Assembly: GCA_003255065.1 (NCBI GenBank)
Contig: QAOA01000725.1
Span: 1,027,767-1,091,766 of the forward strand
DNA: 64,000 bases
Origin: Cercis canadensis
Lineage: Eukaryota; Streptophyta; Magnoliopsida; Fabales; Fabaceae
Direction: 5' to 3'
Shown here: positions 8,748 to 20,194 of the stretch, piece after piece
Numbering within the stretch: the stretch's first letter is position 1
Layout of the letters: each line of letters opens with the position of its first letter
The notes under the pieces: generated by a model
What the model was told of the DNA's origin: nothing
Databases searched by the model: none
Seen by the model: the letters and a program-made list of their open reading frames with translations, nothing else
Made by a program: the position numbers and the translations under genes

Positions 8748-11700
8748 CTAGAAAGCCAAATTGGCATCAGAGGAGGAATAATAAAGTACTGAACATGGAG
8801 AGAAGCTTGAGTCATTGCCATTTGGATATAAGCTTTGTGTTGCTGGTGCTTTTGAGGATGTTGAAGCAATCCCAATGGAGTCTTTATTCTCATAAGCTTC
8901 AGTTGCTGAAGATCCCTTTAAAAGTTCTTCTAGTTCTGCATATTCCTCTCTTCCATGTTTAATTTCCTTCAGCATTGCTGCCACTTCTTTCATTGCTGGT
9001 CTTGCACTTGGGACAGAATTTACACATAATAGGGCAATGCCTAATGCCTGCATCATTTCTTCAATTTCAGATTCTGTTTTAGATGGTAAGCTTGGGTCTA
9101 GGACTTCAATTCCTCCCTTTTTCTGTTTCACCCAATCAACAACATGTTGCCCATCTGGTATTGTTGGATCAATTGGTTGCTTGCCTGTCAGGACTTCGAG
9201 CAAAACTACTCCGAAACTGTAAACATCACTCTTCTTTGTGATCTTCATCATGTAGCCATACTCTGAACAAGAATATTAAAGTCAGCTTCAATATGCTATA
9301 GATCAATGCATTAAAGGGCTTCACAGTAAGTCTAGGAACCAGCAACTTGAGGAATTGTAAAAGATAAAAGAAAGTTTCTGGTTAAAACGTTTCCACAAAA
9401 ATTAGCTAAAATGTCAATTGTCTGTGATATTTAGACATAAGTTATACGTTCTACGCATAGAATAGTTTCTCTCCAGCACTGAGAGTGAACTAATCCTTAC
9501 CGTATGTTCCTGTGTCTGTTTTAGTTTTCTTTATTGTAGGAATGGATTGTTCATCAATTCTAGGTATAACTTCAACTACTATTATTGAAATTACATGTTA
9601 TAGATCCAATTAATAGACCTAGGAATTTCTTTCAATATCCGCATATCAAGTATCTCCCTAGGACCATAATAGTTAAAATTTACCAAAATCACTGTAATGC
9701 ATTAAATTTTGGAGCATGAAGAACTAACCAGGAGCTATATATCCATAAGAACCAGCAATTCCTTTGGAGGACCTAGCAAAATCACTATCATCAACAAGCT
9801 TAGCCAAGCCAAAGTCAGCAATGTAAGCTTCGAAGTCACGGTCAATGAGGATGTTTTTGGGTTTTATGTCTCTGTGGACTACTGGAGGGACACAATCATG
9901 GTGTAGATATGCAAGGCCTTGTGCAGCTCCTAACAAGATTTGGTACCTTAGTCCCCATTCCAAGGAATTCCCATTGCTCTCATGGAGTAAACTACCTAAG
10001 CTCCCATTTGGCATATAATCATACATAAGCAATCTTGTGCTTCTGTTCCAACAACAACCTAAGAATCTGACAATGTTCTTATGGCGGATTGAGCCAAGAG
10101 TTTTCACCTCTGCTGCAAATGAGTCAAGAACTCCACTTTTGTCATCTTCACATCCATCACCTGCAGTCATTACTGCTGGCCTGAGTTTCTTCACAGCAAT
10201 GATTTCACCATTATCCATGTCAGCACGGTACACAATACCAGAACATCCTTCCCCAATTATATTTCTATCTACTAAACATCTCAGTACTTGCTCCACTGAG
10301 AAATTTAGCTTCTGAAATGGAGTGAACTGCCATGCCCAGGAGTTTCCCATTTCTGAATTTTCATCTCTAATGGTTCTTTGTGCCCTTATTATAGCAATTA
10401 TCCCTATAGTTATCAGTACCACTGTCAAGACTACCAGCAATCCAATTGTAACTTTAAGCATTAGAGACTTCCTTGAACTTCTTGTTAATTCTGCCTGGCC
10501 TGTATCACTTAAGAAGCATGAGACGCGGCCAGAAGAAACAAGGCCTTGATTTCCCCTTAATTCTTCAGCCGATAACTCTCTGAAAAACTCAGTGTCAGGA
10601 AGAGAGCCATTGAAGTTATTGTAAGAAACATTGAGAGTGACAAGACTAACAAGCCCTGCTAATGGACACAAACTTCCCTCCAACATGTTATGTGAAATAT
10701 CCAGTGTTGTAAGCTTTTTGAGTGCAGAAATTTGAGCTGGGATTGACCCACTGAGAGAATTGCAGCTAAGGTTCAGAGCAATTCCAAGAGTTTGAATATG
10801 ACCAAGCTCTGCAGGGATGCTTCCATTCAGTTGATTGCTGCTAAGATCAAGCATTCGGAGACTCAAACATAGGCTGAGAGATGGAGGAATTGGTCCGGAG
10901 AATGAATTACTGCTTAGTATTAGTATATTTAGGGAAACAATATGACACAAGCTTGCTGGTATTTGACCTGAAAATCTATTGAAAGATGCATTTAAACTCT
11001 GGAGTTTAGATAGTGATGGCAATGAATTAGGCAATGCACCTTCTAACCTGTTGTTGCTGAGGTCTAACAATTGCAGTTTTGTGCAATTACCTATCTCATC
11101 TGGAACTAGCCCAGAAAGGCAGTTCCAAGAGATATCACAATAGTTTAAGCTCTTGAGGTTGCCAGTTGTTTTAGGAACCTCACCATTAATCTGATTATGT
11201 GCTAGCAGAATCCTTTCAAGAGAGCTGCAATTACCAATTCCTGGTGGTATCGTACCTGATATGTCATTGTTTTTCATGAGCATTAGTTTGAGATTTTGAA
11301 GCTGAAATAGGCCAGCAGGAATGGTACCAGTAAGTGCATTACATGAAAAATCTAGGAATTGGAGGTCAGTACAGTTGGCCAAAGTAGAAGGAATGCTTCC
11401 TTCGAGTTGATTCTGCCAAACATATAGCAGAGAAAGCTTTGACAACATCCCAAGCTGTGGTGGGATCAAACCTGAGAATTGATTTCTATAAAGTGCCAAG
11501 TTTTGCAGATTTGTGACGTTTGACAGATTTGAAGGTATAGAACCAGACACATTGTTATCATTAATAGTAAATCCTTCAAGTTCTGAAAGACCACCTATAG
11601 ACAAAGGGATAGCACCAGATAAAGAATTGAGAGAAAAATCAATCACTTTCAAGCTTGTGCAATTCCCAATCTCTTCAGGAATAGCCCCAGCAAGACTATT

Positions 11701-12618
11701 CTGCCATAAAAGCAATGTTTCCAGCTTCTGGAGCTTTCCAAGCTCAGATGGAATAGAACCTGAGAGACTATTCTTATGAAGATATAAATGCACAATCTCA
11801 AAGCAGTTACCTATATCAGGTGGAATTTCACCAGAGATCATAGTAGAATAGATAGATAATGTCTGAAGCTTCTGAAGCTGACCCAATGAAGCTGGCAAAG
11901 AACCTGATATGCTGGTTAAAGAAAGCCTCAACTGAGTCAAATTGGTGCAGTTTCCTAGCTCATGTGGGATTTTCCCAGTGATATCTATGTTTGCCCCAAC
12001 TAGAAGAACTTCAAGTCTAGACAATTTTCCGAGAACAGGTGGGATAACCCCACCTAGCTTGTTATCATAAAGAAGGAGAGATTTTAGACCAATGCAATTG
12101 CTTAGCTCAACTGGGATTCCTCCACTGAGCTGGTTAGAGTTCAAAATCAAGCTCTGCAGGTTTTGGAGCTTGCCAATACTTGCAGGGATAGAGCCAATGA
12201 GAATATTTGAGCCAAGGTTGATAACTGTAAGAGAAGAGCAATCACCAATGTCATCAGGGATGGTTCCAGTGAGATTGGCATCAGAAATGACAAGTTTTCT
12301 TAGAAAGCTGAAAGAAGAGAGATTGGAAGGTAGAGAAAGCTCAAGAGGGATAGAGAATATGTTGATTTCTGAGACAAAACCTTGAGGAGAGCAAGTAATG
12401 GAGTTCCAGTTACATGGATTGCTGTCAAGAATGTTCCAGTTGGAGAAAAATGAAGTGGGTGGTGAAGCAGACATGTGGAGCCATGAAAAGAGAAGAGAAG
12501 CTTCATGGTTAGCAGAGAAAGCAGGGCTATATAGAAGAGTAGTGAGGAAGAGATAGCAACTGAGTAGTGAAGAAACACAAGAGAAGAAGGATTGCCTTAT
12601 AATCGGCATTGGAAACAT
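8748..12618 (-). CDS. LRR receptor-like kinase of the RGI1/RGI2 (RCH) group
   Basis: Exon 1 is 12618-9729 and exon 2 is 9262-8748, giving 1134 residues, the usual family size. Order: signal peptide (about 1-35), N-terminal LRR cap with Cys pair (NPCNWNSITC, 68-77), more than 20 plant-type LRRs (about 100-680), one transmembrane helix (about 722-744) and a cytoplasmic Ser/Thr kinase. The kinase has a Gly loop (IGEGCSG), Lys in AVKK (about 810), HRD (915-917) and DFG (935-937), so it looks like an active RD kinase. TPFQKLNFSVEQ and FLGCCWNRSTRLLMYDYMPNGSL fit Arabidopsis RGI1/RGI2, receptors for RGF/GLV root-growth peptides. The single intron (9263-9728) splits a codon in the conserved APEYGY, as in relatives. 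Oddities: the RxGG motif of RGF receptors is LVGA at 206-209, and the usual DIKANNIL is DIKPKNIL. Peptide specificity may therefore differ. An alternative ATG lies three codons in (12609). Confidence 0.93.
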
Positions 12619-14314
12619 TTACTTCAATTTCCAAATCTTTCTTCTCGGGTTTGATTCAAAAAGTGAGTGTGCATGCCTATGCTTCTGTTTTTTCTTGCTT
12701 TGAACTCAAACTTAAATCAGTGCTAGTAGTACTTATCCTTACTCTATTCTGTCCAAACCAAACCATGCACTGAAACCCATTAAAAAGTTATTTAAAAACG
12801 AAGAAAAATGAATCCACTATTCCACTGCCTAGGGATCAGAAAATCTTCAGAAGCATCATTAAAAAAGAGGTTGAGATGCTTCTTCTCTCTATCTCTGCAA
12901 GGTCTATAAAATAATGGAGGTCTTGCTAGATGGTTTCACATTGAGTGAATTAAGAGAGATATTTGTCCATGGCCACATATATTAAGTGATTTAAGTGTAG
13001 TTAATGACTATATATATTGGGTCAACTATTTAGATGTTTGATTCACACTAAGTCTTTTAATTTTACTAGAGTTACTTATAGGAAAACTCGCATTTTAGGG
13101 CTCAATATTATTAATATTTCTCTTAAAAAATGAAGAAAAATTAATTTCACTTCCTATGTTGATAAATTGAGAAGTTTTCAAAGTGTTATCTACATAAAAT
13201 TATAGTTGTAGGTGCTTTAACAACGAGATTTTTAGAGCAATGATGGCTCGTCCTAGATTTAATAAGTTTGGTTCTGTCTAAAAGTTGGTGTCCAACTCAA
13301 ATTATTGGGTTAAAAAAAATAAAAAAATAAAAAAGATCACAAAATCTGCATAAGCACCACCAAGATGCTTCTTTTGTCTATCTCAGCAAGGTCTGTAAGA
13401 AAATTATATTTGTCCATGGCCACATATATTGAAGTGATTTAAGAGTAGTTTTTGACTGTATTGGAGCAGAAGAGGGTGTGTGAAAGCAGTTAGCTGCTAC
13501 CTCAAGTCAATTTGTTTGAATTAACTCATCTGCGAATTTACACACAAACAGACAGAGTATTTACTGTTGCCCCCTTCCGTTTTGTAGTCTTTTCAGTTTT
13601 CACATTTTCAGTTACAATAAAGTTGACTTTCCTCTAAAACACAATTACATTTAATAATTGATACCACTATTGGTCCTTTTCATTTCATTAATATATTTCT
13701 ACAAATGTGAGGGTTACGTTACCCTCTTAATATGTGACACAACACATATTTTTTTATAAAATGCAATAATAACATAATATAAGAAAATATGTCAAAAAGA
13801 AATTTTAAAAAAAATTTCTTGGCACATTTTTCTATATCATGTCATTCCTGTATTTTATACGGAATTGTATATTTTGACACATACATGGTGACTCTGAGAT
13901 CTTTGTAACAAGACCAAAATCACTTAGTGAGTCCCACCCAAACTTACTTAAGTGAAGTGGGAGTAGCATAGTACTCACCTTCTACAAAAAGTTTTTCAAG
14001 ATACTACAATTTCCAAAGTAATTCTTTAACTACAACCATTTTTGTCAGGATAACATTTTGAACATTATTTTTCGCAAGGTTTTCTTAAAAAGAAATATCT
14101 TATCTGACCTCATCAGATCTTAATGCCCTCACACCCTAAAACTCTTTTTTAAAAAAATAATATTCTCAAAATACCTCCCTTATTTAAGAGACCTTGAGCT
14201 TGAAAGTATAGAGGACTAGAGAGATCCATGTAAGACAAATTTGAAAGTAATATCAAAAGTTCGAACTTTGCTATAAGTATTAGTGGCTAGGGTAATACCG
14301 AAACCCAAGTAAAA
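12619..14314. other. Upstream region of the receptor kinase
   Basis: Presumed promoter of the minus-strand kinase. A stretch around 12866-13010 is partly repeated at 13362-13465; shared words include TTTGTCCATGGCCACATATATT and CAAGGTCT. No other gene was recognised. Confidence 0.5.
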
Positions 14315-16540
14315 ATTAGTCTCATAAAAAAAATATGAGGAACACTTCGTAGAAAAAAAAAAATCAAAGAACTCATAAAACCGATTCTTCTTGCATATTT
14401 ACAAAGCAATGCTTGATGGATCTCCTATTAAAGGCCATGATTGAACCATCAAACCCTGGTTTGCTAGAAACTCAAAATTTGAGATTGGCAAATAACTCAA
14501 AACTAGAAATAGGAGTATGATTAGGATAAATCTGCTTGGCAGCTGTAAAAATGTGAAGGGAAAAAAACTCAACAGAGAGAATAGAGCTAGCAAACATGCA
14601 CTACAAGAAAATACTCAATTTCTCACAAAAATTTCTCATGGAATTATCACTGAATTCTCACGGATTAGCATTCAATAAGAATTTTTCATGGATTCTCTCA
14701 CAAAAAAATTTTCCGTGAGAAAATCCCTGAGAAATTCCATTAGGAAAAAAATAAATAAATAAATAAACTTGCAAAATTTCTCACGGTTTTCTGTGAGAAA
14801 ATTCTATTAGGAAAAAAAAACTTGCGAAATTTCTCACAGACAAAATTTCGTGAGAAAATCCATGAAATTTTTTTTTTCAATATTTCTCACACCAAAAGTA
14901 AGTCCATGAGAAATTCTATGAGAAATCCGTAAGAAACGGAACACACCATTTAACTAAAGTTAAAATTTGGATTTTAAAATTTCTCACGGCCCAAAATCCG
15001 TGAGAAAATTCGTGAGAAATCAAGATATTTCTTCTCACCCCGCAACTCTTCTTCCTTATTCATATTCACTTTTCCCTCTCCTCACCTCGATTTCTCTCCT
15101 CTATCTCGTGCGATTTCAGTTTTCCAACCATTCTTCACCTTTTTCCGATGGCGTCAAAGAGTTTCAAGCTCAATTTATTTGCTTTAAAGTAGAGGTAGGC
15201 GTATTTCAATTGATTTCTAGTTTATATTTTTGTCTTTGAACCAAACTTGAAGTTCTTATGCTTTTAGGTAGATTATTTAGTAATTTTATCATCTTTTGTT
15301 TGTGGAATGGTGCCCATGTGATTATGGATCTAGGCATATCTCGTTTTGATGGAAGATTTGTTGATTGCTATAGGTATCCAAATTTAAGTAACTTTACTGT
15401 ATTGATTTAATGATGAAATTGGTTATATTGCTTTAAATTTTGTTAGGGCTTTTGTTGTTAATTAGTCTCATAAAAAAAATATGAGGAACACTACGTAGAA
15501 AAAAAAAATCAAAGAACTCATAAAACCGATTCTTCTTGCATATTTACAAACCAATGCTTGAAGGATCTCCTATTAAAGGTCATGATTGAACTATCAAACC
15601 CTGGTTTGCTAGAAACTCAATTTGAGATTGGCAAATAACTCAAAACTAGAAATAGGAGTATGATTAGGATAAAATCTGCTTGGCAGCTGTAAAAATGTGA
15701 AGGGAAAAAAACTCAACAGAGAGAATAGAGGTAGCAAACAGGCACTACAAGAAAAACACTCGATTTCTCACATAAATTTCTCATGGAATTATCACGGAAT
15801 TCTCACAGATTAACATTCAATAAGAATTTCTCACGGATTTTCTCATGGAAAAATTTTCCATGAGAAATTCCTTTAGGAAAAAAATAAAATAAACAAATAA
15901 ACTTGCGAAATTTTGCACAGACAAAATTTCATAAAAAAATCCATGAAATTTTTTTTTTAATATTTCTCACACCAAAAGTAAGTCCATGAGAAATTCTATG
16001 AGAAATCCGTAAGAAACGGAACACACCATTTCACTAAAGTTAAAATTTGGATTTTAAAATTTCTCATGGCCCAAAATCCGTGAAAAAATCCATGAGAAAT
16101 CAAGATATTTCTTCTCACCCTGTAGCTCTTCTTCCTTATTTTCATATTCACTTTTCCCTCGCCTCACCTTGATTTCTCTCCTCTACCTGGTGCGATTTCA
16201 GTTTTCCAACCATTCTTCACCTTTTTCAGGTGGCGTCAAAGAGTTTCAAGCTCAATTTATTTGCTTTGAAGTAGAGGTAGGCGTATTTCAATAGATTTCT
16301 AGTTTATATTTTTGTCTTTGAACCAAACTTGAAGTTCTTATGCTTTTAGGTAGATTATTTTGTAATTTTATCATCTTTTGTTTGTGGAATGGTGCCAATG
16401 TGATTATGGATTTAGGCATATCTCGTTTTGATGGAAGATTTGTTGATTGCTATAGGTATCCGAATTTAAGTAACTTTACTGTATTGATTTAATGATGAAA
16501 TTGCTTATATTGCTTTAAATTTTGTTAGGGCTTTTGTTGT
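14315..16540 (+). repeat. 1.15-kb tandem duplication spanning the CACTA left end and its flank
   Basis: Copy A (14315-15460) and copy B (15461 to about 16540) start with the same ATTAGTCTCATAAAA and run in parallel through about 284 bp of flank, the CACTA terminus and about 860 bp of element interior. They differ by scattered substitutions and a gap of about 60 bp in copy B. There is no N at the junction and divergence is several percent, so this looks like a real, not very recent, duplication. Confidence 0.85.
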
Positions 16541-16830
16541 ATGAATTATGTAGAATGATTGTGCTATTTTTTTAGATTTTTTTTTTGGATATTGTAGAAT
16601 TTATTATAATTTTTTGACTATTTTAGATAACTTTACTATATTAATTTAATGATTGAATTGGTTAGATTGCTTTAAATTTTGTTAGGGCTTTTGTTGTATG
16701 AATTGTGTAGAATGATTGTGCTATTTTTTGGATTTTTTTGGAAGTTGTAAAATTTACTAGAATTTTGAATGTCTTAGATAACTTTACTATATTGATTTAA
16801 TAAGAAATTTTGACTATTTTAGGTAATTAA
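16472..16830 (+). repeat. Internal tandem repeat of the CACTA element, about 155-bp period
   Basis: Units beginning AACTTTACT at 16472, 16629 and 16780, each followed by TTAATGAT- and AAATTTTGTTAGGGCTTTTG-like words. Two full copies and a partial third. Confidence 0.75.
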
Positions 16831-16888
16831 TTGGAATTTATAATTTCTGAATTGTTCAAGTTTTAAGGGAGACTCTGTCCAATTTTTA

Positions 16889-17036
16889 ATTTAGGGTTTA
16901 TGGTTAATCATTTAAGGGTTAGGGATTAAGATTTAGGGTTAAGGACTTAGGGTTAGGGTTTAGGAGTTTAGGATTTGAGGTTTAGGGGTTTAATGTTTGG
17001 GGGTTTAGGTGTGTAGAGTTAGGGTTTAGGAGTTAG
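16889..17036 (+). repeat. Degenerate TTTAGGG (plant telomere-like) tract
   Basis: Many variants of TTTAGGG, TTAGGG and TTTAGGGTT in about 150 bases, inside the CACTA element. Too degenerate for a telomere end; more likely an old interstitial tract or a promoter-like telo-box cluster. Confidence 0.7.
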
Positions 17037-17093
17037 CTAATTTAGTTACATGTTTGATGTTTATGTTGAATTAATTACTCTTTTATATGACAG

Positions 17094-17219
17094 ATGTCAT
17101 ACGATTATAGGCGTTCATCTCCAGCAGTTGCATCCTCTATATTATTGCAGCCTGTGCTAAAGGCAATTTTATCAACTTTGTATCAGATCTTAGGAAAAAT
17201 CAATTATAGTGCAAAATAG
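17094..17219 (+). pseudogene. Possible remnant of the CACTA first coding exon
   Basis: A 41-codon frame starting MSYDYRRSSPAVASS lies directly after a good acceptor (TTATATGACAG). Upstream, at about 15040-15195 and 16115-16280, is a CT-rich leader-like segment followed by a possible donor (AGAG|GTAGGC). The layout resembles promoter, leader exon, intron and start of an element gene whose body was deleted. No domain is recognisable in so short a frame. Confidence 0.35.
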
Positions 17220-17720
17220 TTAAAAACTTGCCTCTACATTTGTTTATTTTGTTGAAATTTTTCTGTTTTGTTTTTAACTCTAGGGTTGATGAATTTTATT
17301 AATTAATAGTTAGTTTCTTATAGTAATCACTACTTGAGTTAGTTTTTTTTGGATTGTAAAATGTGTAAAGTCTAATATCAAACTCTGTAAAGTTTATTTA
17401 AATGTGATAATGTATGATTTTTTGTTAACTTTTCTTTGAATTTTTGTTTTCCCTTTTTGTAATTTCTTTAGTATTGATATAAGAAATCAACAGGAAAAAA
17501 AACTTGTGAAATTTCTCACTGACAAAAATCAGTGAGAAATTACATGAGAAATTTTTTTTTTCAATATTTCTCACGCCAAAAGTAAGTCCGTGAGAAAATT
17601 TCTCACATAACGGAATTTCCATGAGAAAAATTCCTGAGAAACACATTACTCACGAATTTTTAGGTGTTTTCTCACGGATTTTGTCCATGAGAAAATACTT
17701 TTTTTTTTTTCTTGTAGTGA

Positions 17721-18270
17721 GGCCAACTCAGCTTGGCCCAATTCAAGCTTCGGGCTAGGCCATATTGGCCCTTTTTGTTGACCCAACCCAGCCCTACAGG
17801 GGCCACGAGCTAAACGAGCCGGCCCATTTTTCTTTTTTTGAATTTTTTAATTTTATTTGTAATTAGGCTCAAAACTAACAAGGGTTTAAGCTTTTTCTTT
17901 AATGATTTTGGCTATTTTAGGCTAAATTATTAAAAAAAAAAATCTAATTGAACAAAACAAAATATGTATAAAGTAATAAATAAAACTAAAATAAAAAATC
18001 AAATATGTATCAAAAAGTGCATGTAAGTGTAAATTTAAATTAAAGATATATAAGTAATTAAACAAATTATAGTAATATATACTTCAAAATAATACTTACA
18101 AATATGATTTGGTGGTCTACCCTTAAAAAAAATGGGCCAACTCGGCCCAAACTTGAATGGGCCACAGGCCAATTCGAGTCATGTCATATTAACCCAATTT
18201 TATTCTAGCTGAGATTTTTAGAACTCAACCCTTCTCATTTTTGGGCTAAACCGGGTCAGTCTATCATGCC
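17721..18270 (-). repeat. GGCC-ended repeat, copy at 17.7 kb
   Basis: GC-rich ends (GGCCAACTCAGCTTGGCCCA; AATGGGCCAACTCGGCCC) around an AT-rich core. The core matches the 32.2-kb copy in opposite orientation (for example CTAATTACAAATAAAAT-type words, TGCATGTAAGTGTAAATTTAAA and ACAAAATATGTATAAAGTAATAAA). Superfamily unknown. Confidence 0.65.
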
Positions 18271-18741
18271 TGGCCCATTTTACCAACTTTAAGATAGAAG
18301 AGAACTTGAAGAACAAAGTTGAAGTCAAAGACGAAGACCCAAATGAGCTTGAGCTAAATTTATTGACTGAGTGATGGAATTGGGCCTTCAAACTGAAGGT
18401 GGATAAAAATCTCAGGCATGGTATTTTTAATGACAAGTTTAGGGCCACAATTGTATTGGGTGAAGCCCAAATTCAAAAGCTAAAGGAATAGGTCTCCATT
18501 AGATGCAGCACAAATGAGTTGAATCAACATTTGTAATGATTCATAAAAAAAAACAATGACCATATAATGAGAAAAAGACCAATTACTATCTTTGTCCGTT
18601 TGTATTGATTCAACGATAGATTTTCTACAAGCCGCCATTCTTATATTCCTAGAAAGCTATAAGGTCCATATGAATTCTGAACACATAATTCTCTATTTGA
18701 GGCTGAGTTTGACTCTAATTCATCTGTGTCTAGCAACTCCC

Positions 18742-20194
18742 ATGGCTCATGAGCATGACCACCAGAGTGTAAAGATCATTGAGAAGTGTCAAGTTTCTCC
18801 ACCACCAAGATCTATTCCCTCAACCTCTATTCCTCTCTCTTTCTTGGACATTCTATGGTTCTACAGCCACCCAATCCAACGCATTTTCTTCTACAAGTTT
18901 CCCTATCCCACTCAAAGTTTCCTGCAAACCCTAATTCCCACTCTCAAGCACTCTCTCTCCCTCACTCTACAACACTTCTTCCCCTTCGCCGCCAATCTTA
19001 TATACCCTCCAAAGCCCCACATCCCTTATATCCTCTATCTTGATGGCAACTCCATTCCCTTCATCGTCGCAGAATCCACCGCCGATTTCAACCACCTCGT
19101 ATCTGACTCCCCTAAAGACGTTACAGATTTGCATCCATTTGTTCCCATGTTGTCTTCACCTGGTACCTTGGAGGATGGTACACGTTCTATACCTCTCATG
19201 GCCATTCAGGTCACAGTTCTACCCAACTCTGGCTTTGCCCTATGTATCACTTTCAGCCACGTTGCTTGGGATGGTAGAGCATTTCATCATTTCATGAAAT
19301 TTTGGTCCTCTCTTTGTAGCAAAAACGGGGATTTCACTTCCCTTGAAGCCTCTCTACCTCTTCCTTTCCATAACAGGGACATAATTCCAGATCCCAAAGG
19401 GCTTAAGCTCATTCACATGGAGTATATGTGGAATTCGCCACCTGAAAGGATGGAATTTGCAGGTGTTTTCACCGACAAGGTTCGTGCTACATTTGTATTG
19501 AGCCGTGACCAAATTGAGAGACTGAAGAAATGGATCTATGTTAAATGCAACAGTGACCATTTAGAGACTTTATACATATCAACCTTTGTGGTGACAAGTT
19601 CTTTGATTTGGGTTTGTTTGGTGAAATCTGAAGAGAAAAATAGTTTATAATGTTCCAAATAATGATTAACTCTACCACTTGATCTTTCTTGCAGATTGTA
19701 GTAACCATCATGAAATTTCAGTTCCTTCAACGTACTTTGGGAATTGCCTAGCTAATCGAATTGTGACAATCAAGAGGAGTGATCTAGTAGGTAAAAATGC
19801 CATTGTTGAGGCAGCAAAAGCTATTGAAAGCCAAGTTAGAGATGTGCAGAGTAACCCTTTGAAAGGGTTGGATACAGTGTTGTCAGATTGTAAAGAACTA
19901 CTAAAATCTGGGCATTTAGTTGTAATTGCAGGTTCACCAAAGCTGGGTGTGTACGAGACTGATTTTGGGTGGGGAAAGCCTAAGAAGAGTGAAATAGTTC
20001 ATATTGACTTTTCAAATTCCGTTGCTTTTTCTGATTGTAGAAACAAGGAAGATGGGATTGAAGTTGGCGTAGCACTTGGAAGGATTCAGATGAATAATTT
20101 CACTACCATCTTGAAGAAACACCTTTCAGATATTACCCATTTTGATTTTAAAAGTAAGAGTATTATCGGGTCAGTTTCTACACATCAAGACTAA
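18742..20194 (+). pseudogene. BAHD acyltransferase (malonyl/aromatic acyltransferase type), broken
   Basis: The reading starts at the ATG at 18742 and covers a full-length BAHD enzyme of about 475 residues in two frames. Part 1 (18742-19650, 302 residues) has the catalytic HxxxD as HVAWD (H173). Part 2 (to 20194) has YFGNCL and the structural DFGWG. BAHD enzymes transfer acyl groups from CoA to phenolic glycosides, alcohols or amines in the cytosol; DFGWGKP and the N-terminal style suggest the anthocyanin/flavonoid glucoside malonyltransferase clade. Between the parts, frame 1 ends at TAA 19648-19650, while the second frame has its own TAA at 19667-19669, just before LYHLIFLADCSNHHE. Rescue would need both a frameshift and a stop change. 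The only splice option (GT at 19643, AG at 19694) is a 52-nt intron, shorter than plants normally use. Both catalytic motifs survive, so decay is recent or the break is a sequence error. Confidence 0.8.

Larger units (their letters stand above)
14599..17719 (+). mobile_element. CACTA (En/Spm-type) transposon, deletion derivative
   Basis: Terminal CACTACAAGAAAA at 14599 and again at 15743, and its inverse ending CTTGTAGTG at 17711-17719. The 15743 copy is preceded by AGG and the right end is followed by AGG, the 3-bp target duplication of CACTA elements; the 14599 copy is preceded by ATG. The 15743-17719 span is therefore the original element, and the 14599 end arose by the tandem duplication. 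Subterminal regions are filled with TTTCTCACGGA-like words in both orientations (about 14610-15025, 15755-16110, 17505-17695), the expected binding sites for the TnpA-type protein. No transposase domain remains, so it is non-autonomous. Confidence 0.9.

Noticed and set aside
19643..19694. 52-nt intron restoring the BAHD frame
   Set aside because: Shorter than normal plant introns, and it would delete a conserved strand; frameshift plus stop is the simpler reading.
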